DNA of 64,000 nt from Pedobacter ginsengisoli (GTDB lineage: Bacteria > Bacteroidota > Bacteroidia > Sphingobacteriales > Sphingobacteriaceae). The translations under genes and the position numbers were made by a program. Location: the NCBI RefSeq assembly GCF_002736205.1, contig NZ_CP024091.1:2319555-2383554 (forward strand), read 5' to 3'. Below the pieces are notes generated by a model. The model did no database searches, was not told the origin of the DNA, and saw nothing but the letters and a program-made list of their open reading frames with translations. Position 1 is the stretch's first letter; each line of letters begins with the position of its first letter. Of the stretch, positions 7,950 to 18,013 are shown piece by piece.

Positions 7950-9186
7950 AACAATTGGTTAACACCCCTACCAGGAACTTAGGCTCTACCCAGGTTGATT
8001 TTGGAGGCATTATTCCGTTAACATCTGCCACGGCAATTAACTGATCAATAGAAACCGGAAAGAAAGTAAAAGCCAATGTATAAAGGCCGTTATCAACCAT
8101 AAGCTGAAGCTCCGAAACCGCAGTTTCCCCTCCTTCAAACGTAATTCTGGCATCAGTTCTCGGATCCTTTATACCCAAAATCGGAGTAAGAATAAAATCT
8201 TGAAAAATGCTCACGTCAAGTACCTTAACAGGATCATTTTCATCATATATTTCCTTTTTAGGTTCAAGTACATACCATCTTGTATTAAAATACATACCTA
8301 TTTTATGCAAATGATCTGGCTTAACAAGCTGAGTTGATTCCTGTACAGAAAATGACTCTTTTAATGCTTCAATAAATAATTCAGGCTCCCAATCTCCTAT
8401 ATCTCTTATCAGCCTGTTATACTCCAGTATTTTTACCTCATTGGTATTCATATAAACTGTAGTAAAATAATTATAAGTCTCCGTTCCGGTATGACGTTCA
8501 TTATTTAAAGCCTGCTTTTGTAAAGCCATCTTAGCCATAGACGCTACCCGATGATGGCCATCGGCAATATAGACAGAGGAGATGCCATCAAATACAGTCA
8601 CAAGGTCCTTTATATCCTGATCATCACAAATAGTCCATACCTGATGTATTGTTCCATCAGCAAACGTAAAATCAAGATCCGGTTTAAGTGAGGTATACTT
8701 ATTAGTGATAGTATCAATAATATGATCCGGATGATAGGTAATTAATACAGGATTAGCATCTATTCCTGTTTGCTGCAGATAATCGGCCAGAAGAGTCTCT
8801 CTTCGCGCAACAGTGGCTTCATGTTTCTTTATTCTTCCGTCCAGATACTCATCAATATGAGTAAGTGTCCAGATGCCTGTTTGCACCACACCATTATGCT
8901 TAACTCTATAAACATAAATGGCAGGTTTATCATCCTTAACAAGAAATTGCTTTTCCAAAAAAACTTCCAGGTTCTCACTGATTTTTTTATAAACCAGTTC
9001 CTCCCTGCTTCCCCTTAGATATGGGTTTTCAAGTTCCGGATTAATCAGATGAAGAAAAGTGCATTTATTTTCCGAAGCAATTAACCTTGCTTCTCCCATG
9101 CTGTAGTTTTCAAGCGGCCTTGTTACAACCAGTCGTTGTAAGTGTACTGCAGGTTTAAGCGCGCAGAAAGGCTTTATATGGGGCAT
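7942..9186 (-). CDS. DUF1015 family protein
   Basis: A 414-residue cytoplasmic protein (family 400-450) with the hallmark IADGHHRVASM motif near residue 210. The N terminus (IKPFCALKP) and NPYLRGSREELVYKKI also fit the family. The biochemical function of DUF1015 is not established. In Bacteroidota it commonly follows serC and serA, as here, which suggests a role tied to phosphoserine or serine metabolism. It lies 55 bases downstream of serA, with a hairpin between them that may reduce its expression relative to serCA. Confidence 0.88.
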   Translation of the reverse strand: MPHIKPFCALKPAVHLQRLVVTRPLENYSMGEARLIASENKCTFLHLINPELENPYLRGSREELVYKKISENLEVFLEKQFLVKDDKPAIYVYRVKHNGVVQTGIWTLTHIDEYLDGRIKKHEATVARRETLLADYLQQTGIDANPVLITYHPDHIIDTITNKYTSLKPDLDFTFADGTIHQVWTICDDQDIKDLVTVFDGISSVYIADGHHRVASMAKMALQKQALNNERHTGTETYNYFTTVYMNTNEVKILEYNRLIRDIGDWEPELFIEALKESFSVQESTQLVKPDHLHKIGMYFNTRWYVLEPKKEIYDENDPVKVLDVSIFQDFILTPILGIKDPRTDARITFEGGETAVSELQLMVDNGLYTLAFTFFPVSIDQLIAVADVNGIMPPKSTWVEPKFLVGVLTNCFS

Positions 9187-9202
9187 ACCTGGTTATGAAT
9201 AA

Positions 9203-9235
9203 TGGTCAAAGCTATATAAAAAATAGCTTTGACCA
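9203..9235. terminator. Hairpin between serA and DUF1015 gene
   Basis: TGGTCAAAGCTAT (9203-9215) and its exact complement (9223-9235) enclose a 7-base A-rich loop. It lies seven bases downstream of the serA stop on the minus strand. No strong U-run follows on that strand, so it may be a partial terminator or an mRNA-stabilising stem. Confidence 0.55.
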
Positions 9236-9241
9236 CTAATC

Positions 9242-10195
9242 TTATTTATTAAAATGCTCAATAATTAATGAGGCAAGTTCAACACCAATACGTTCCTGAG
9301 CTTCGTTAGTAGCAGCTCCAATATGAGGTGTTAAAGAGATTTTAGCATGTTGTAAAATTTCAGCTCTAGGTGTAGGTTCGTTATCAAACACGTCTAAACC
9401 AGCAAAAGCAACTTTACCACTGTCTAAAGCAGCAATTAAAGCTTCTTCATCAATAGTACCACCTCTTGAGCAGTTTACAACACCAACACCTTGTTTCACT
9501 TTAGCAAACTCTTCTGCACCTAAAATAGGCTTATCTGCAAAAGGAGTATGTAAACTGATAAAATCACTGTTTGCAATTACTTCATCCAATGATACTGTTT
9601 TGAATGGAATTTCAACAGAAACACCACCCTGGAAAGTCAATGGTAATGTACCTTCAGCAGGATAAAGATCGTAAGCCAATACATTCATACCCAATCTAAG
9701 GGCAACTTTAGCAGTTTCACGACCAATACGACCAAAACCAATGATACCCATAGTTTTACCCTGAAGTTCAACACCACCAGCATATGCCTTTTTCAAAGCA
9801 TTGAATTTAGTAGCTCCTTCAACAGGCATTTTTCTGTTTGAATCCTGTAAAAAACGGATACCGGTAAATAAGTGTGCAAATACCAGCTCAGCAACAGATA
9901 ACGAAGACGCAGCAGGAGTATTTACCACTGCCACACCCTTACTGCGGGCATATTCAACATCAATATTATCCATACCTACGCCGCCTCTGCCAATCAGTTT
10001 AATATTAGGAACCTGATCAATCAGTTCTTTACGTAATTTGGTAGCACTTCTAACTGTAATACCATCATAATTTTTTAAAGCTTCAACCAGTTGATCCTGA
10101 GGAACTGTCTCAGTATCAACAACAAAACCGGCTTTTTCTAATAACGCTTTACCGATAGGATCTATCCCATCGTTTGCAAGTATCTTAATCATCAA
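9242..10195 (-). CDS. serA: D-3-phosphoglycerate dehydrogenase
   Basis: First enzyme of serine synthesis, NAD-dependent oxidation of 3-phosphoglycerate. The 317-residue form has the substrate and Rossmann domains only and lacks the C-terminal ACT regulatory domain. Motifs: GRGGVGMDNIDVEYARSKGVAVVNTP, the nucleotide-binding GIIGFGRIGRETAKVA (about 153-168), and a conserved HIGAAT with the catalytic His near residue 290. It lies eight bases downstream of serC in one operon. Without the ACT domain, feedback by serine must occur some other way if at all. Confidence 0.92.
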   Translation of the reverse strand: MMIKILANDGIDPIGKALLEKAGFVVDTETVPQDQLVEALKNYDGITVRSATKLRKELIDQVPNIKLIGRGGVGMDNIDVEYARSKGVAVVNTPAASSLSVAELVFAHLFTGIRFLQDSNRKMPVEGATKFNALKKAYAGGVELQGKTMGIIGFGRIGRETAKVALRLGMNVLAYDLYPAEGTLPLTFQGGVSVEIPFKTVSLDEVIANSDFISLHTPFADKPILGAEEFAKVKQGVGVVNCSRGGTIDEEALIAALDSGKVAFAGLDVFDNEPTPRAEILQHAKISLTPHIGAATNEAQERIGVELASLIIEHFNK

Positions 10196-10203
10196 TTTAT
10201 ATT

Positions 10204-11271
10204 TTATTTGGTGTGTTTTTCAGCAAAATTCTGCATTAATTCAACTAACGTATGAACACTTGTAATAGGAAGTGCATTGTATATAGAGGCTCTGAAACCA
10301 CCAACACTTCTGTGTCCTTTTATACCTTCAATACCATTTTCTTCAGCATATTTCAAGAAAGGTTTTTCCAGTTCAGGGTTTTCCATTACAAAGCAAACAT
10401 TCATTCTAGAGCGATCTTCAACAGCACATGTGCCTTTAAACAATGGGTTTCTGTCAATCTCAGCATATAATGCCCTTGCTTTCGCAATATTCTCTTTTTC
10501 AATTTCAGCAACACCACCTTTAGATTTTAACCATCTTAAGTTTAGCATAGCTACATATATAGAAAATACCGGCGGAGTGTTGTACATAGAACCACCATCA
10601 ATATGCACTTTATAATCAAGCATAGAAGGTATTTTTCTGCCCGATTTGCCTAAGATCTCGTCTTTAACAATTACTACGGTTAAACCAGCCGGACCAATAT
10701 TTTTTTGAGCTCCTGCATAGATCAAATCATATTTAGAAACATCAATAACCCTACTCATGATATCAGATGACATATCACAAACTACCGGAATACTGGTTTC
10801 AGGTAAGTTGAACATTTCTGTTCCATAGATCGTGTTGTTAGAAGTGCAATGGAAATAAGCACTGTCTTCAGGGATACTATAATCTTTAGGAATAAAGGTA
10901 AAGTTTGATTCTTTTGAAGAAGCAACAATATTTGCTTTACCAAAAGTAGATACCTCTTTAATAGCTTTATTTGCCCAAACGCCTGTTTCCAGATAGCTGG
11001 CAGTTTTTCCATCAGGCAATAAGTTCATTGGAACCATTGCAAACTGCAAACTTGCACCACCTTGTAATAACAAAACAGAATATCCCGAAGGTACATTTAG
11101 TAATTCCTTAACTAATTTCTCTGTTTCTGCTACTACACCTTCAAATTCAGATGTGCGATGCGAGATTTCCAGAATAGATAAACCATCCTTAAAATCCAGA
11201 ACTGCTTGTGCTGCTTGCTTAAATACTTCCTGAGGTAAAATACAGGGGCCTGCGCCGAAATTGTGTCTCAT
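10204..11271 (-). CDS. serC: Phosphoserine aminotransferase
   Basis: PLP enzyme converting 3-phosphohydroxypyruvate and glutamate to phosphoserine, also active in the pyridoxine pathway in some bacteria. It has 355 residues (family about 360). Motifs: [11 protein letters not shown] at the N terminus, [20 protein letters not shown], the Schiff-base lysine in [12 protein letters not shown], and [15 protein letters not shown] at the C terminus. It is the first gene of the serC-serA-DUF1015 operon. Confidence 0.95.
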   Translation of the reverse strand: MRHNFGAGPCILPQEVFKQAAQAVLDFKDGLSILEISHRTSEFEGVVAETEKLVKELLNVPSGYSVLLLQGGASLQFAMVPMNLLPDGKTASYLETGVWANKAIKEVSTFGKANIVASSKESNFTFIPKDYSIPEDSAYFHCTSNNTIYGTEMFNLPETSIPVVCDMSSDIMSRVIDVSKYDLIYAGAQKNIGPAGLTVVIVKDEILGKSGRKIPSMLDYKVHIDGGSMYNTPPVFSIYVAMLNLRWLKSKGGVAEIEKENIAKARALYAEIDRNPLFKGTCAVEDRSRMNVCFVMENPELEKPFLKYAEENGIEGIKGHRSVGGFRASIYNALPITSVHTLVELMQNFAEKHTK

Positions 11272-11321
11272 TTTTATAGTGATTTTTAATGCTTGTAAAT
11301 GTAACAGTTTTATATTATTTA

Positions 11322-13721
11322 TTATTTCGAATTCTTGAACTTTATAATCAATTTCAAATTGAGTTGCCGGCCGGTTAAATAATTGGGAATAGCATATTGT
11401 ACGTTATCTATATCCTTAAGCCATAAATATGAAACCGTATTATTTATATTCAACAAATTAAATACCTCTAAATGAGCAGAAAACGAACTAAAATATTTAT
11501 CCAGTAATCTTGGTTTTTTTACTCCGGCATCGTCTAAAAAATCTTTCGAAAATCCAATATCCACCCGTTTATAAGCAGGTATATTGAAATTGTCCGAATA
11601 ACGACGTACAAGAGGTGCGCCTACAGGCAATTTTGCTCCGTATAACATATTTAAATGCACCTTATAAGTAGGACTACTCAACAGCCTGTCCTGAAAGTAA
11701 ACCGAAAAATTAATCCTTTGATCTGTAGGTCTTCTTAAATATCCCCTATTATCATTTAGAACATTCTGATTAGCCTTCATTAATGATACGCGGAAGTACG
11801 ACAACAAATCTTTCACAAACTCGCCCCCTATACTTAAATCAGCCCCATAGGTATAACCCTGTGCTACTTCATCTGCCAGATACTTAACCCTTACATTGTC
11901 CATCATGTAAGGAATAAGCCTATCCTGATATTTAAAATAGACCTCTGAGGTAAATTTCAAGCGTGTTCCCAATCCATCAAACGCATAATCCAGCCCTGCC
12001 GATGTATTGTATGACCTTTGTGCCTGTTGGTTTAAATTAAGCACCCCATTAAAATCTCTGATACTCCTGTAATCTGGTGCCTGCTGATAAACCCCGGCAG
12101 TAAACCTTATAATTTTATTATTGGTTGATGGTCTGTAGGCCAAAAGTAACCTCGGACTAAGCAGAAATTGTTTACTTAATGTGTTAAAATTTCCTCTCAC
12201 ACCAAGCTGAAGTGTTGAATTGGCCGACAAGGTATAACTATCCTGAATATAAGCGGTATAATATTGAATAGTCAGATTATTTTTAACACTAATAAGGTTA
12301 TCCTGGTAAAAATTATTGAGCCCTCCGGGTTGTATATACCCTGCCGAATCAATAAGGCTATACTCATTTAAATTATCGTTGTATTGCTTACGTTCAAATC
12401 TTAAACCTAACGAAAAAGTATGATTTTCATAGTTCTGATCTATCTTTAGTTCAGAGCTTACGTTTTCAGATTCCAGGTTATTACGGGCATAATTTATATA
12501 CTTCCCAATTCCCCTGTTAATTCGTATTGAGCCAAAATTTCCATTAGCAAAACTATTACTTACCTCATCAAATACATACCTTCCCTCTATATCTATTCTT
12601 TCCCTTTCTAGCGTATTAAAATAACTGTTTATCCATTTTATCACCAAATCCGACTTAGGGAAAAATGTAAAAGTTATAGCTCCACCTGCTGTCTGATAAT
12701 CATCAACTTCTTTACCGCTATAATCCGTTTGCAAACGCATCACGGTACTCAATGTTCCAAACTGGGTTTCTCTGCTTTCAGGTATTAATTTAAATATCCC
12801 GCTATTAAAACTCCCCAAAAATTGCACATTCATTTTAGATGAAATATTTTGCTGATAAATCAGCTGCGCATCAGTAAAATTAGGTGCATAGCTACCCTTA
12901 TTATCTTGCCTGTTTAATATGCTTGTATTATTTTTATACCTTAATCCGGCCAACACAAAGCTTTTTTTATTCAAAATCTTTGAGCTAAACCCTGCCCCAA
13001 GCATCCCCATATTTAGTGTTGCCTCACTGCTATCGGGCCTGTCGTATTTCACATCCAGTACCGATGATAATTTATCGCCATAGCGCGACTCAAAACCTCC
13101 GGCCGAAAACTTAGCAGAACTTAACAGATCACTGTTGATGAAACTTAAACCCTCCTGCTGTCCATTTCTGATCAATATTGGCCTGCTAATTTCTACATCA
13201 TTTACATACACCAGGTTTTCATCAAAATTGCCACCTCTTACACTATATTGAGAGCTTAGTTCATTATTGGTTGATACACCTGGCAAGGTTTTAAGTACAA
13301 CCTCAAAATTTCCCGAAACTGATGGTATCGAAGCTATGTCGGCAATATTAATTGTAGTACTATTACGAAGCTGGTTCTGCTTGGAGGTAATCGTTACCTG
13401 TTCAAGTTCGTTTATATTTCGGGTTAAAGAAACATTTTGAATGATCCTTCCTGCGTTGCCGTTTTTAAATTCAACCAAAACAGATTTATACCCCAACAGG
13501 CTATATTTCAGTGTAAAGGAAGTAGTACTTGAATAAATATTATAGATTCCGCTATCATCAGAAACCACCGACTGGTTTTGTCCAACAACGCTAACGGTTA
13601 CCAAAGGCAACGGACTCCTCAAATCATCAGTAACTAAGCCCGAAACTTTTACAAGAGGTTGTGCATTTACAAATGTAAAACCAAATAGTAAAACTGAGAG
13701 CAGCAGGCAGAGTCTATACAT
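11322..13721 (-). CDS. TonB-dependent outer-membrane receptor with carboxypeptidase-regulatory-like domain
   Basis: A 799-residue outer-membrane protein. It has a signal peptide ([18 protein letters not shown]), a CarboxypepD_reg-like beta-sandwich (about 22-105), a plug domain (about 115-225, with [29 protein letters not shown]) and a 22-strand barrel to the C-terminal KFKNSK. It lacks the SusC signature and has no SusD partner, so it is a stand-alone receptor whose substrate is unknown. It follows rpe by 21 bases and may be read from the same transcript. Confidence 0.87.
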   Translation of the reverse strand: MYRLCLLLSVLLFGFTFVNAQPLVKVSGLVTDDLRSPLPLVTVSVVGQNQSVVSDDSGIYNIYSSTTSFTLKYSLLGYKSVLVEFKNGNAGRIIQNVSLTRNINELEQVTITSKQNQLRNSTTINIADIASIPSVSGNFEVVLKTLPGVSTNNELSSQYSVRGGNFDENLVYVNDVEISRPILIRNGQQEGLSFINSDLLSSAKFSAGGFESRYGDKLSSVLDVKYDRPDSSEATLNMGMLGAGFSSKILNKKSFVLAGLRYKNNTSILNRQDNKGSYAPNFTDAQLIYQQNISSKMNVQFLGSFNSGIFKLIPESRETQFGTLSTVMRLQTDYSGKEVDDYQTAGGAITFTFFPKSDLVIKWINSYFNTLERERIDIEGRYVFDEVSNSFANGNFGSIRINRGIGKYINYARNNLESENVSSELKIDQNYENHTFSLGLRFERKQYNDNLNEYSLIDSAGYIQPGGLNNFYQDNLISVKNNLTIQYYTAYIQDSYTLSANSTLQLGVRGNFNTLSKQFLLSPRLLLAYRPSTNNKIIRFTAGVYQQAPDYRSIRDFNGVLNLNQQAQRSYNTSAGLDYAFDGLGTRLKFTSEVYFKYQDRLIPYMMDNVRVKYLADEVAQGYTYGADLSIGGEFVKDLLSYFRVSLMKANQNVLNDNRGYLRRPTDQRINFSVYFQDRLLSSPTYKVHLNMLYGAKLPVGAPLVRRYSDNFNIPAYKRVDIGFSKDFLDDAGVKKPRLLDKYFSSFSAHLEVFNLLNINNTVSYLWLKDIDNVQYAIPNYLTGRQLNLKLIIKFKNSK

Positions 13722-13742
13722 TTATATTATAAAGCTGTAAGC

Positions 13743-14414
13743 TTATGATGATTTCAATTGCGCATCAAGTTGTTTTAATTCAGAGATCATAACTGATGGA
13801 GATGGAGCACCAAAAATGGCATTCCCTGCAACAAAAACTTCAGCACCGGCCTGTATCAGGTCGGCCAGATTTTGTATTCCTACCCCACCGTCTACCTCTA
13901 TCAACAAATCCGGATTAATAGCTGAGGACATAGCTTTTAACTCCCTTAGCTTGTTTAACGTATTAGGGATAAACTTCTGGCCTCCAAAGCCCGGATTTAC
14001 CGACATAACCAGTACCAGATCAAGATCCACCAAAATATCTTTAAGTAAGGCCACCGGTGTATGAGGGTTAATTGCAACACCAGCCTTACAACCTGCGGCA
14101 TGAATGGCCTGAACTGTTCTATGCAGGTGCGTACAGGCTTCGTAATGAACTGTTATTACTGATGCCCCTGCAGCTGCAAAACGTTCAATATAATGATCAG
14201 GATTAACAATCATTAAATGAACATCCAGTGGTTTTGCTGCATACTTCTTTATCGCTTCCATTACCGGAAAACCAAAAGATATGTTTGGTACAAACACGCC
14301 ATCCATTACATCTACATGAAACCAATCAGCCTCACTTGAATTAACCATTTCAATATCACGTTGCAGGTTAGCAAAATCGGCCGAAAGTACAGAAGGGGCA
14401 ATAAGATGTTTCAT
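13743..14414 (-). CDS. rpe: Ribulose-phosphate 3-epimerase
   Basis: Pentose phosphate pathway TIM barrel interconverting ribulose 5-phosphate and xylulose 5-phosphate. The 223 residues match the family length. Motifs: APSVLSADFANL (Ser and the catalytic Asp), HVDVMDGVFVPNISFG with metal ligands His and Asp, VHLMI, MSVNPGFGGQKF, and EVDGGVG with the second catalytic Asp. A strong hairpin upstream separates it from pnp. Confidence 0.95.
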   Translation of the reverse strand: MKHLIAPSVLSADFANLQRDIEMVNSSEADWFHVDVMDGVFVPNISFGFPVMEAIKKYAAKPLDVHLMIVNPDHYIERFAAAGASVITVHYEACTHLHRTVQAIHAAGCKAGVAINPHTPVALLKDILVDLDLVLVMSVNPGFGGQKFIPNTLNKLRELKAMSSAINPDLLIEVDGGVGIQNLADLIQAGAEVFVAGNAIFGAPSPSVMISELKQLDAQLKSS

Positions 14415-14476
14415 GAGGAATGTGTTTTAAATTAGAGCTGGTTCACATTTGTAAATATAAAGAAATAACACCTTTT

Positions 14477-14515
14477 AAACTAAAAAACCCCGCAAATTGC
14501 GGGGTTTTTTAGTTT
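14477..14515. terminator. Strong bidirectional-type terminator after pnp
   Basis: Two 19-base perfectly complementary arms (14477-14495 and 14497-14515) with a GC-rich core (CCCCGCAA / TTGCGGGG) flanked by A6 and T6 runs. It lies 16 bases downstream of the pnp stop on the minus strand and gives a classic rho-independent terminator. It would also terminate readthrough from the other strand. Confidence 0.93.
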
Positions 14516-14530
14516 TTTAGCTATATAAAA

Positions 14531-16681
14531 TTAAGCTGGTTTATTTTCAGCCGGTGCAGCTTCTGGTTTTGGCGGACGAGGCAATAAAGCTTTTCTTGAA
14601 AGTTTCATTTTACCTTGTTTATCAATATCCAAAAGTTTTACTTCAACTTTATCACCTTCTTTAAATACACCGTCCATTGTTTCTAAACGAGTCCAGTCAA
14701 TTTCAGAGATGTGAAGCAAACCATCTTTACCTGGCATAATTTCTACGAATGCACCAAATGGCATAATAGATTTTACTTTACCACTATAAGTTGCGCCAAT
14801 TTCTGGTTTAGCAGCTATTGCATTAATACGGGCAACAGCAGCATCAATTGAAGCTTTGTTATCAGCAAAGATTTCAACAATACCTTTGTTTCCAACCTCT
14901 TCGATAGAGATAGAAGCACCGGTTTCGCGTTGCATTTCCTGAATAATTTTACCGCCTGGTCCTATTACAGCACCAATAAATTCTTTATCGATACTTAAAG
15001 AAACAATACGTGGAGCATGGTCTTTGTAATCCTCACGAGGTGCAGAAATTGTTTTCTTCATCTCGTTTAAGATATGTAAACGAGCTTCTTTAGCCTGGTT
15101 TAAAGCGTTTGTTAACACTTCCCATTTCAAGCCATTGATTTTTAAGTCCATTTGACAAGCAACAATACCTTTTTCAGTACCAGTTACTTTAAAGTCCATA
15201 TCACCTAAGTGATCTTCATCACCTAAAATATCAGAAAGGATTGCATATTTACCGGTTTTCTCATCGGTAATTAATCCCATTGCAATACCTGATACAGGAG
15301 CTTTAATTTTAACACCAGCATCCATAAGTGCCAATGTACCAGCACAAACAGTTGCCATTGATGAAGAACCGTTAGATTCTAAAATATCAGAAACAACACG
15401 GATAGTATAAGGGTTTTCTTCTAATCCAGGTAATACTTTCTTTAAAGAACGCATAGCCAGGTTACCATGACCAATTTCACGACGACCAGCACCTCTGTTA
15501 GGACGAACCTCACCTGTTGAAAAACCCGGGAAGTTATAGTGCAATATGAATTTATTGTATCCATTAATGAAAGCACCATCAATCATTTGCTCATCATCTT
15601 TAGATCCTAAAGTAACGGTAGTTAATGATTGAGTTTCGCCACGTGTAAATACAGCCGAACCATGAGCAGCAGGCAAGTAACTTACTTCACTCCAGATTGG
15701 ACGTACAGTACGTACATCACGACCATCTAAACGAATTCCTTCATCTAATACCAGATTACGGATTGCATCATATTGTACATCGTGGAAATATTTTTTAGCA
15801 AGGAAACCGGTTACATCATCAATATCTTCTCCTAATGTAGCAATAAAGTCCATTAAGATAGTACCAAATGCATCGCCACGCTCACCTTTGCTTGTGTTGC
15901 TTTTAGCTACAGCATAAACCTTATCGTAAGTAGCAGCATAAACCTGCTCTTTTAATTCAGGGTTGCTGTCTTCATGAGAATACTCACGTTTTACAGTTTT
16001 ACCTACAAGTTCAGCAAGTTCTTTTTGAGCCTGAACCTGAATAACGATTGCTTTATGAGCAAATTCAATTGCCTCTACCATTTCAGTTTCAGAAATCTCA
16101 TCACACTCACCCTCAACCATCACGATATCTCTTTCAGTACCTGCAACAAGGAACTCCAACGAAGCACGCTCTAAATCATTAACGTAAGGGTTAATTACAA
16201 GCTGACCATCAATTTTAGCCACGCGTACTTCAGAAATTGGTCCGTTAAACGGAATATCTGAAACAGCAATAGCAGCCGAAGCAGCTAAACCCGCTAAACA
16301 GTCAGGCATTATATTTTTATCAGAAGAGATCAATGAGATCATTACCTGAGTATCAGAGTGATAATCTTCAGGGAACATCGGGCGTAAAGCACGATCTACT
16401 AAACGTGAAATTAAAACTTCATAATCAGATAATCTTGCCTCGCGACGAAGAAAACCTCCAGGGATACGGCCAGCAGCTGCGTATTTCTCCTGATAATCAA
16501 CAGATAAAGGTAAAAAATCAACACCAGCTTTAGCTCCTACCGTAGAAACTACAGTTGCTAAAAGCATAGTATCGCCCATTTTAACCACTACTGAACCATC
16601 AGCTTGTTTAGCTAATTTTCCTGTTTCAATTTCGATTGTTCTTCCATCGCCCAAGTCGAACGATTTTTTTATTACATTCAT
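14531..16681 (-). CDS. pnp: Polyribonucleotide nucleotidyltransferase (PNPase)
   Basis: Phosphorolytic 3'-5' exoribonuclease, 716 residues (family about 700). Order: first RNase PH domain, all-helical linker, second RNase PH domain (with [16 protein letters not shown] motif and [15 protein letters not shown]), KH domain ([20 protein letters not shown], about 560-620) and S1 domain ([20 protein letters not shown], about 625-695) with a Pro/Ala-rich tail. rpsO lies upstream on the same strand, the conserved rpsO-pnp order, but here a terminator hairpin stands between the two genes. Confidence 0.97.
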   Translation of the reverse strand: MNVIKKSFDLGDGRTIEIETGKLAKQADGSVVVKMGDTMLLATVVSTVGAKAGVDFLPLSVDYQEKYAAAGRIPGGFLRREARLSDYEVLISRLVDRALRPMFPEDYHSDTQVMISLISSDKNIMPDCLAGLAASAAIAVSDIPFNGPISEVRVAKIDGQLVINPYVNDLERASLEFLVAGTERDIVMVEGECDEISETEMVEAIEFAHKAIVIQVQAQKELAELVGKTVKREYSHEDSNPELKEQVYAATYDKVYAVAKSNTSKGERGDAFGTILMDFIATLGEDIDDVTGFLAKKYFHDVQYDAIRNLVLDEGIRLDGRDVRTVRPIWSEVSYLPAAHGSAVFTRGETQSLTTVTLGSKDDEQMIDGAFINGYNKFILHYNFPGFSTGEVRPNRGAGRREIGHGNLAMRSLKKVLPGLEENPYTIRVVSDILESNGSSSMATVCAGTLALMDAGVKIKAPVSGIAMGLITDEKTGKYAILSDILGDEDHLGDMDFKVTGTEKGIVACQMDLKINGLKWEVLTNALNQAKEARLHILNEMKKTISAPREDYKDHAPRIVSLSIDKEFIGAVIGPGGKIIQEMQRETGASISIEEVGNKGIVEIFADNKASIDAAVARINAIAAKPEIGATYSGKVKSIMPFGAFVEIMPGKDGLLHISEIDWTRLETMDGVFKEGDKVEVKLLDIDKQGKMKLSRKALLPRPPKPEAAPAENKPA

Positions 16682-16777
16682 TTAAAAATTGTTGTGGTGT
16701 GTTTTCCTCTTTTCACACACCGGATTTATATATATTATTTTACTTTGCAAGTTAAGATAATAATACCAAGAAATTAA

Positions 16778-16804
16778 AAAAGCCATCCCTAAAGAATGGC
16801 TTTT
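16778..16804 (-). terminator. rpsO terminator
   Basis: AAAAGCCAT (16778-16786) and ATGGCTTTT (16796-16804) pair around a 9-base loop 17 bases beyond the rpsO stop. On the minus strand the stem is followed by a run of T residues (complement of 16776-16781), so it fits intrinsic termination or partial attenuation before pnp. Confidence 0.85.
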
Positions 16805-16820
16805 CTTGATATAAGTAGTT

Positions 16821-17099
16821 CTATTTGATGATATCCCTTAGACCTAAAGTCTTGATGATAGCACGATAGCGCTCAATATCTTTTTTAAATAGATATGCCA
16901 AAATACCACGGCGTTTACCTACTAATTTTTGTAGTGATAACTGAGTAGAATAATCTTTACGATTTTTCTTTAAGTGCTCAGTTAGGTGTGCAATGCGGTA
17001 TGTAAATAACGCTACCTGACCTTCTGCAGAACCAGTATTGGTTTCTACTTCACCATGCTGTTTAAAGATTTCAGCTTTCTTTTCTTTACTTAAATACAT
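16821..17099 (-). CDS. rpsO: 30S ribosomal protein S15
   Basis: A 92-residue primary 16S rRNA-binding protein of the small subunit platform (family 88-91). The motifs GSAEGQVALFTYRIAHLTEHLKKN and the 'RRGILAYL' helix are diagnostic. In many bacteria S15 regulates its own mRNA; no obvious pseudoknot was checked here. A clear promoter lies upstream on the same strand. Confidence 0.97.
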   Translation of the reverse strand: MYLSKEKKAEIFKQHGEVETNTGSAEGQVALFTYRIAHLTEHLKKNRKDYSTQLSLQKLVGKRRGILAYLFKKDIERYRAIIKTLGLRDIIK

Positions 17100-17141
17100 T
17101 CTTGAATGATACTAAAGTTTAAATGATTAATTAATTGGACG

Positions 17142-17172
17142 CAAAGATAGTGTAAGTTTTAAAAATTAACAA
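17142..17172 (-). promoter_or_regulatory. rpsO promoter
   Basis: On the minus strand TATCTTTG (complement of 17142-17149) matches the Bacteroidota -7 consensus TAnnTTTG. It is preceded after 20 bases by TTG (complement of 17170-17172) as the -33 element. The distance to the rpsO ATG is about 42 bases. Confidence 0.7.
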
Positions 17173-17251
17173 GTATGCGCAAATTTTTACCATCACAAGA
17201 AAATTGGCCATTCCTAAATCCTATTTTTGTTGCAGTAACTACTTACTTTTT

Positions 17252-17671
17252 ATGGAAAAAACCCAATACAGCATATTCGAAAGTGAACTAAAAGTACGCC
17301 CGGATGATATAGATATGTTCAACCATGTTCATAACAGCAAATACTTTGATTATGTGCTTGCTGCACGTTACGATCAAATGGCTGAATTTTATAAAATGCC
17401 TATGGAATCGTTCTTAAAAAGCGGTTTTGGATGGGTAGTACGTACTGCACTTGTTGATTTTAAACGCCCGCTTGTTCTTGGCGATGTGATTGCCATACGC
17501 ACCGGAATCCTGACTATTAATGAAAAGGGCTGTCGCGTACAGTTTGAAATTGAAAATAAAAGGACAAGTAAAATTGCTTCTGACGGCTGGTTTGACTATG
17601 TAATGATTGACACCACCACCGGAAAAGGCTGTAAAGTAAATGATGAAATGATAAAGGCATACAGCATTTAA
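17252..17671 (+). CDS. Acyl-CoA thioesterase, hot-dog fold (4HBT type)
   Basis: A 139-residue single hot-dog domain. The catalytic-loop motif is VRPDDIDMFNHVHNSKYFDYVLAARYDQM, with Asp in the YbgC/4-hydroxybenzoyl-CoA thioesterase position. The frame is open to 17204, but the ATG at 17252 gives the normal family N terminus. A -7 element TATTTTTG lies at 17222-17229. Substrate is not predictable; a second thioesterase of this class lies at 24585. Confidence 0.82.
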   Translation: MEKTQYSIFESELKVRPDDIDMFNHVHNSKYFDYVLAARYDQMAEFYKMPMESFLKSGFGWVVRTALVDFKRPLVLGDVIAIRTGILTINEKGCRVQFEIENKRTSKIASDGWFDYVMIDTTTGKGCKVNDEMIKAYSI

Positions 17672-17742
17672 TCATTGTATTGTAAACGCCCAACATAAAT
17701 CCCTTCGTAACAAATGATAAGTCAATGTTTTTATCCAAAAAA

Positions 17743-17786
17743 CATGGACTAGACATGGATTTACCATGGACTCAACATGGACTTTG
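17743..17786. repeat. Four tandem 11-bp repeats
   Basis: CATGGACTAGA, CATGGATTTAC, CATGGACTCAA and CATGGACTTTG start at 17743, 17754, 17765 and 17776, with an exact 11-bp period. The first six bases CATGGA are invariant. The period is close to one helical turn and is not a multiple of three, so the array fits a protein-binding site rather than coding sequence. It lies about 60-100 bases upstream of the -33 region of the MATE leader transcript. Confidence 0.85.
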
Positions 17787-17846
17787 AGTAATCAATATCT
17801 TATCTGCGGCTATAGCTTGTCCTAACCCAACGAAAAAAAATAGAAT

Positions 17847-17872
17847 TGTATTTATAAATTATATATATTTGT
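17847..17872 (+). promoter_or_regulatory. Putative promoter of the MATE leader transcript
   Basis: TATATTTG at 17865-17872 matches TAnnTTTG; TTG at 17847-17849 is a candidate -33 element with a short 15-base gap. Transcription should start near 17878-17880, leaving about 15 bases before the leader peptide ATG. Confidence 0.6.
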
Positions 17873-17894
17873 TTTCTAACCCAACCGCATTACG

Positions 17895-17927
17895 ATGAAA
17901 GTATTTGCAGTCCGTTTGAGGTTCTAA
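17895..17927 (+). CDS. Ten-codon leader peptide MKVFAVRLRF
   Basis: ATG at 17895 followed by nine sense codons and TAA at 17925-17927 encodes MKVFAVRLRF. It lies just downstream of a Bacteroidota -7 element and 86 bases upstream of the MATE gene. The peptide contains Arg-Leu-Arg followed by Phe. Arg/Lys-x-Arg/Lys is the known macrolide-dependent ribosome arrest motif, and the leader of ermD contains MRLRF. By analogy this is a regulatory leader whose translation state controls the downstream hairpins. The coding call is inferred from position and motif; there is no direct proof of translation. Confidence 0.65.
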   Translation: MKVFAVRLRF

Positions 17928-17999
17928 AAACCGAGGGCTCCACCTTTTCACGAAAATACTGACACAGCTTTTCTGGCTGGTCGCGGTTTATTTATTATT
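17900..17999 (+). promoter_or_regulatory. Attenuator-like alternative RNA structures before MATE gene
   Basis: Several pairings compete. AGTATTT inside the leader peptide codons (17900-17906) pairs with AAATACT (17954-17960), enclosing AGTCC/GGGCT and GGTT/AACC. AAACCG just after the leader stop (17928-17933) pairs with CGGTTT (17984-17989), directly before a T-rich run (17987-17999). A local stem CAGC/GCTG (17965-17979) sits between. A ribosome held on the leader would cover the first arm and change which fold forms. Which fold terminates transcription cannot be settled by eye. Confidence 0.55.
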
Positions 18000-18013
18000 T
18001 TTTCCTCTTTCCC

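Noticed and set aside
17741..17790. The CATGGA repeats as a CRISPR-like or origin iteron array
   Set aside because: Units are only 11 bp without spacers and there is no cas, dnaA or replication gene nearby; treated as a simple tandem repeat near a promoter.
17878..18013. MATE leader RNA as a known riboswitch (guanidine, fluoride, TPP, SAM classes)
   Set aside because: I could not match conserved cores of those classes by eye, and the ten-codon peptide with alternative stems explains the region better.
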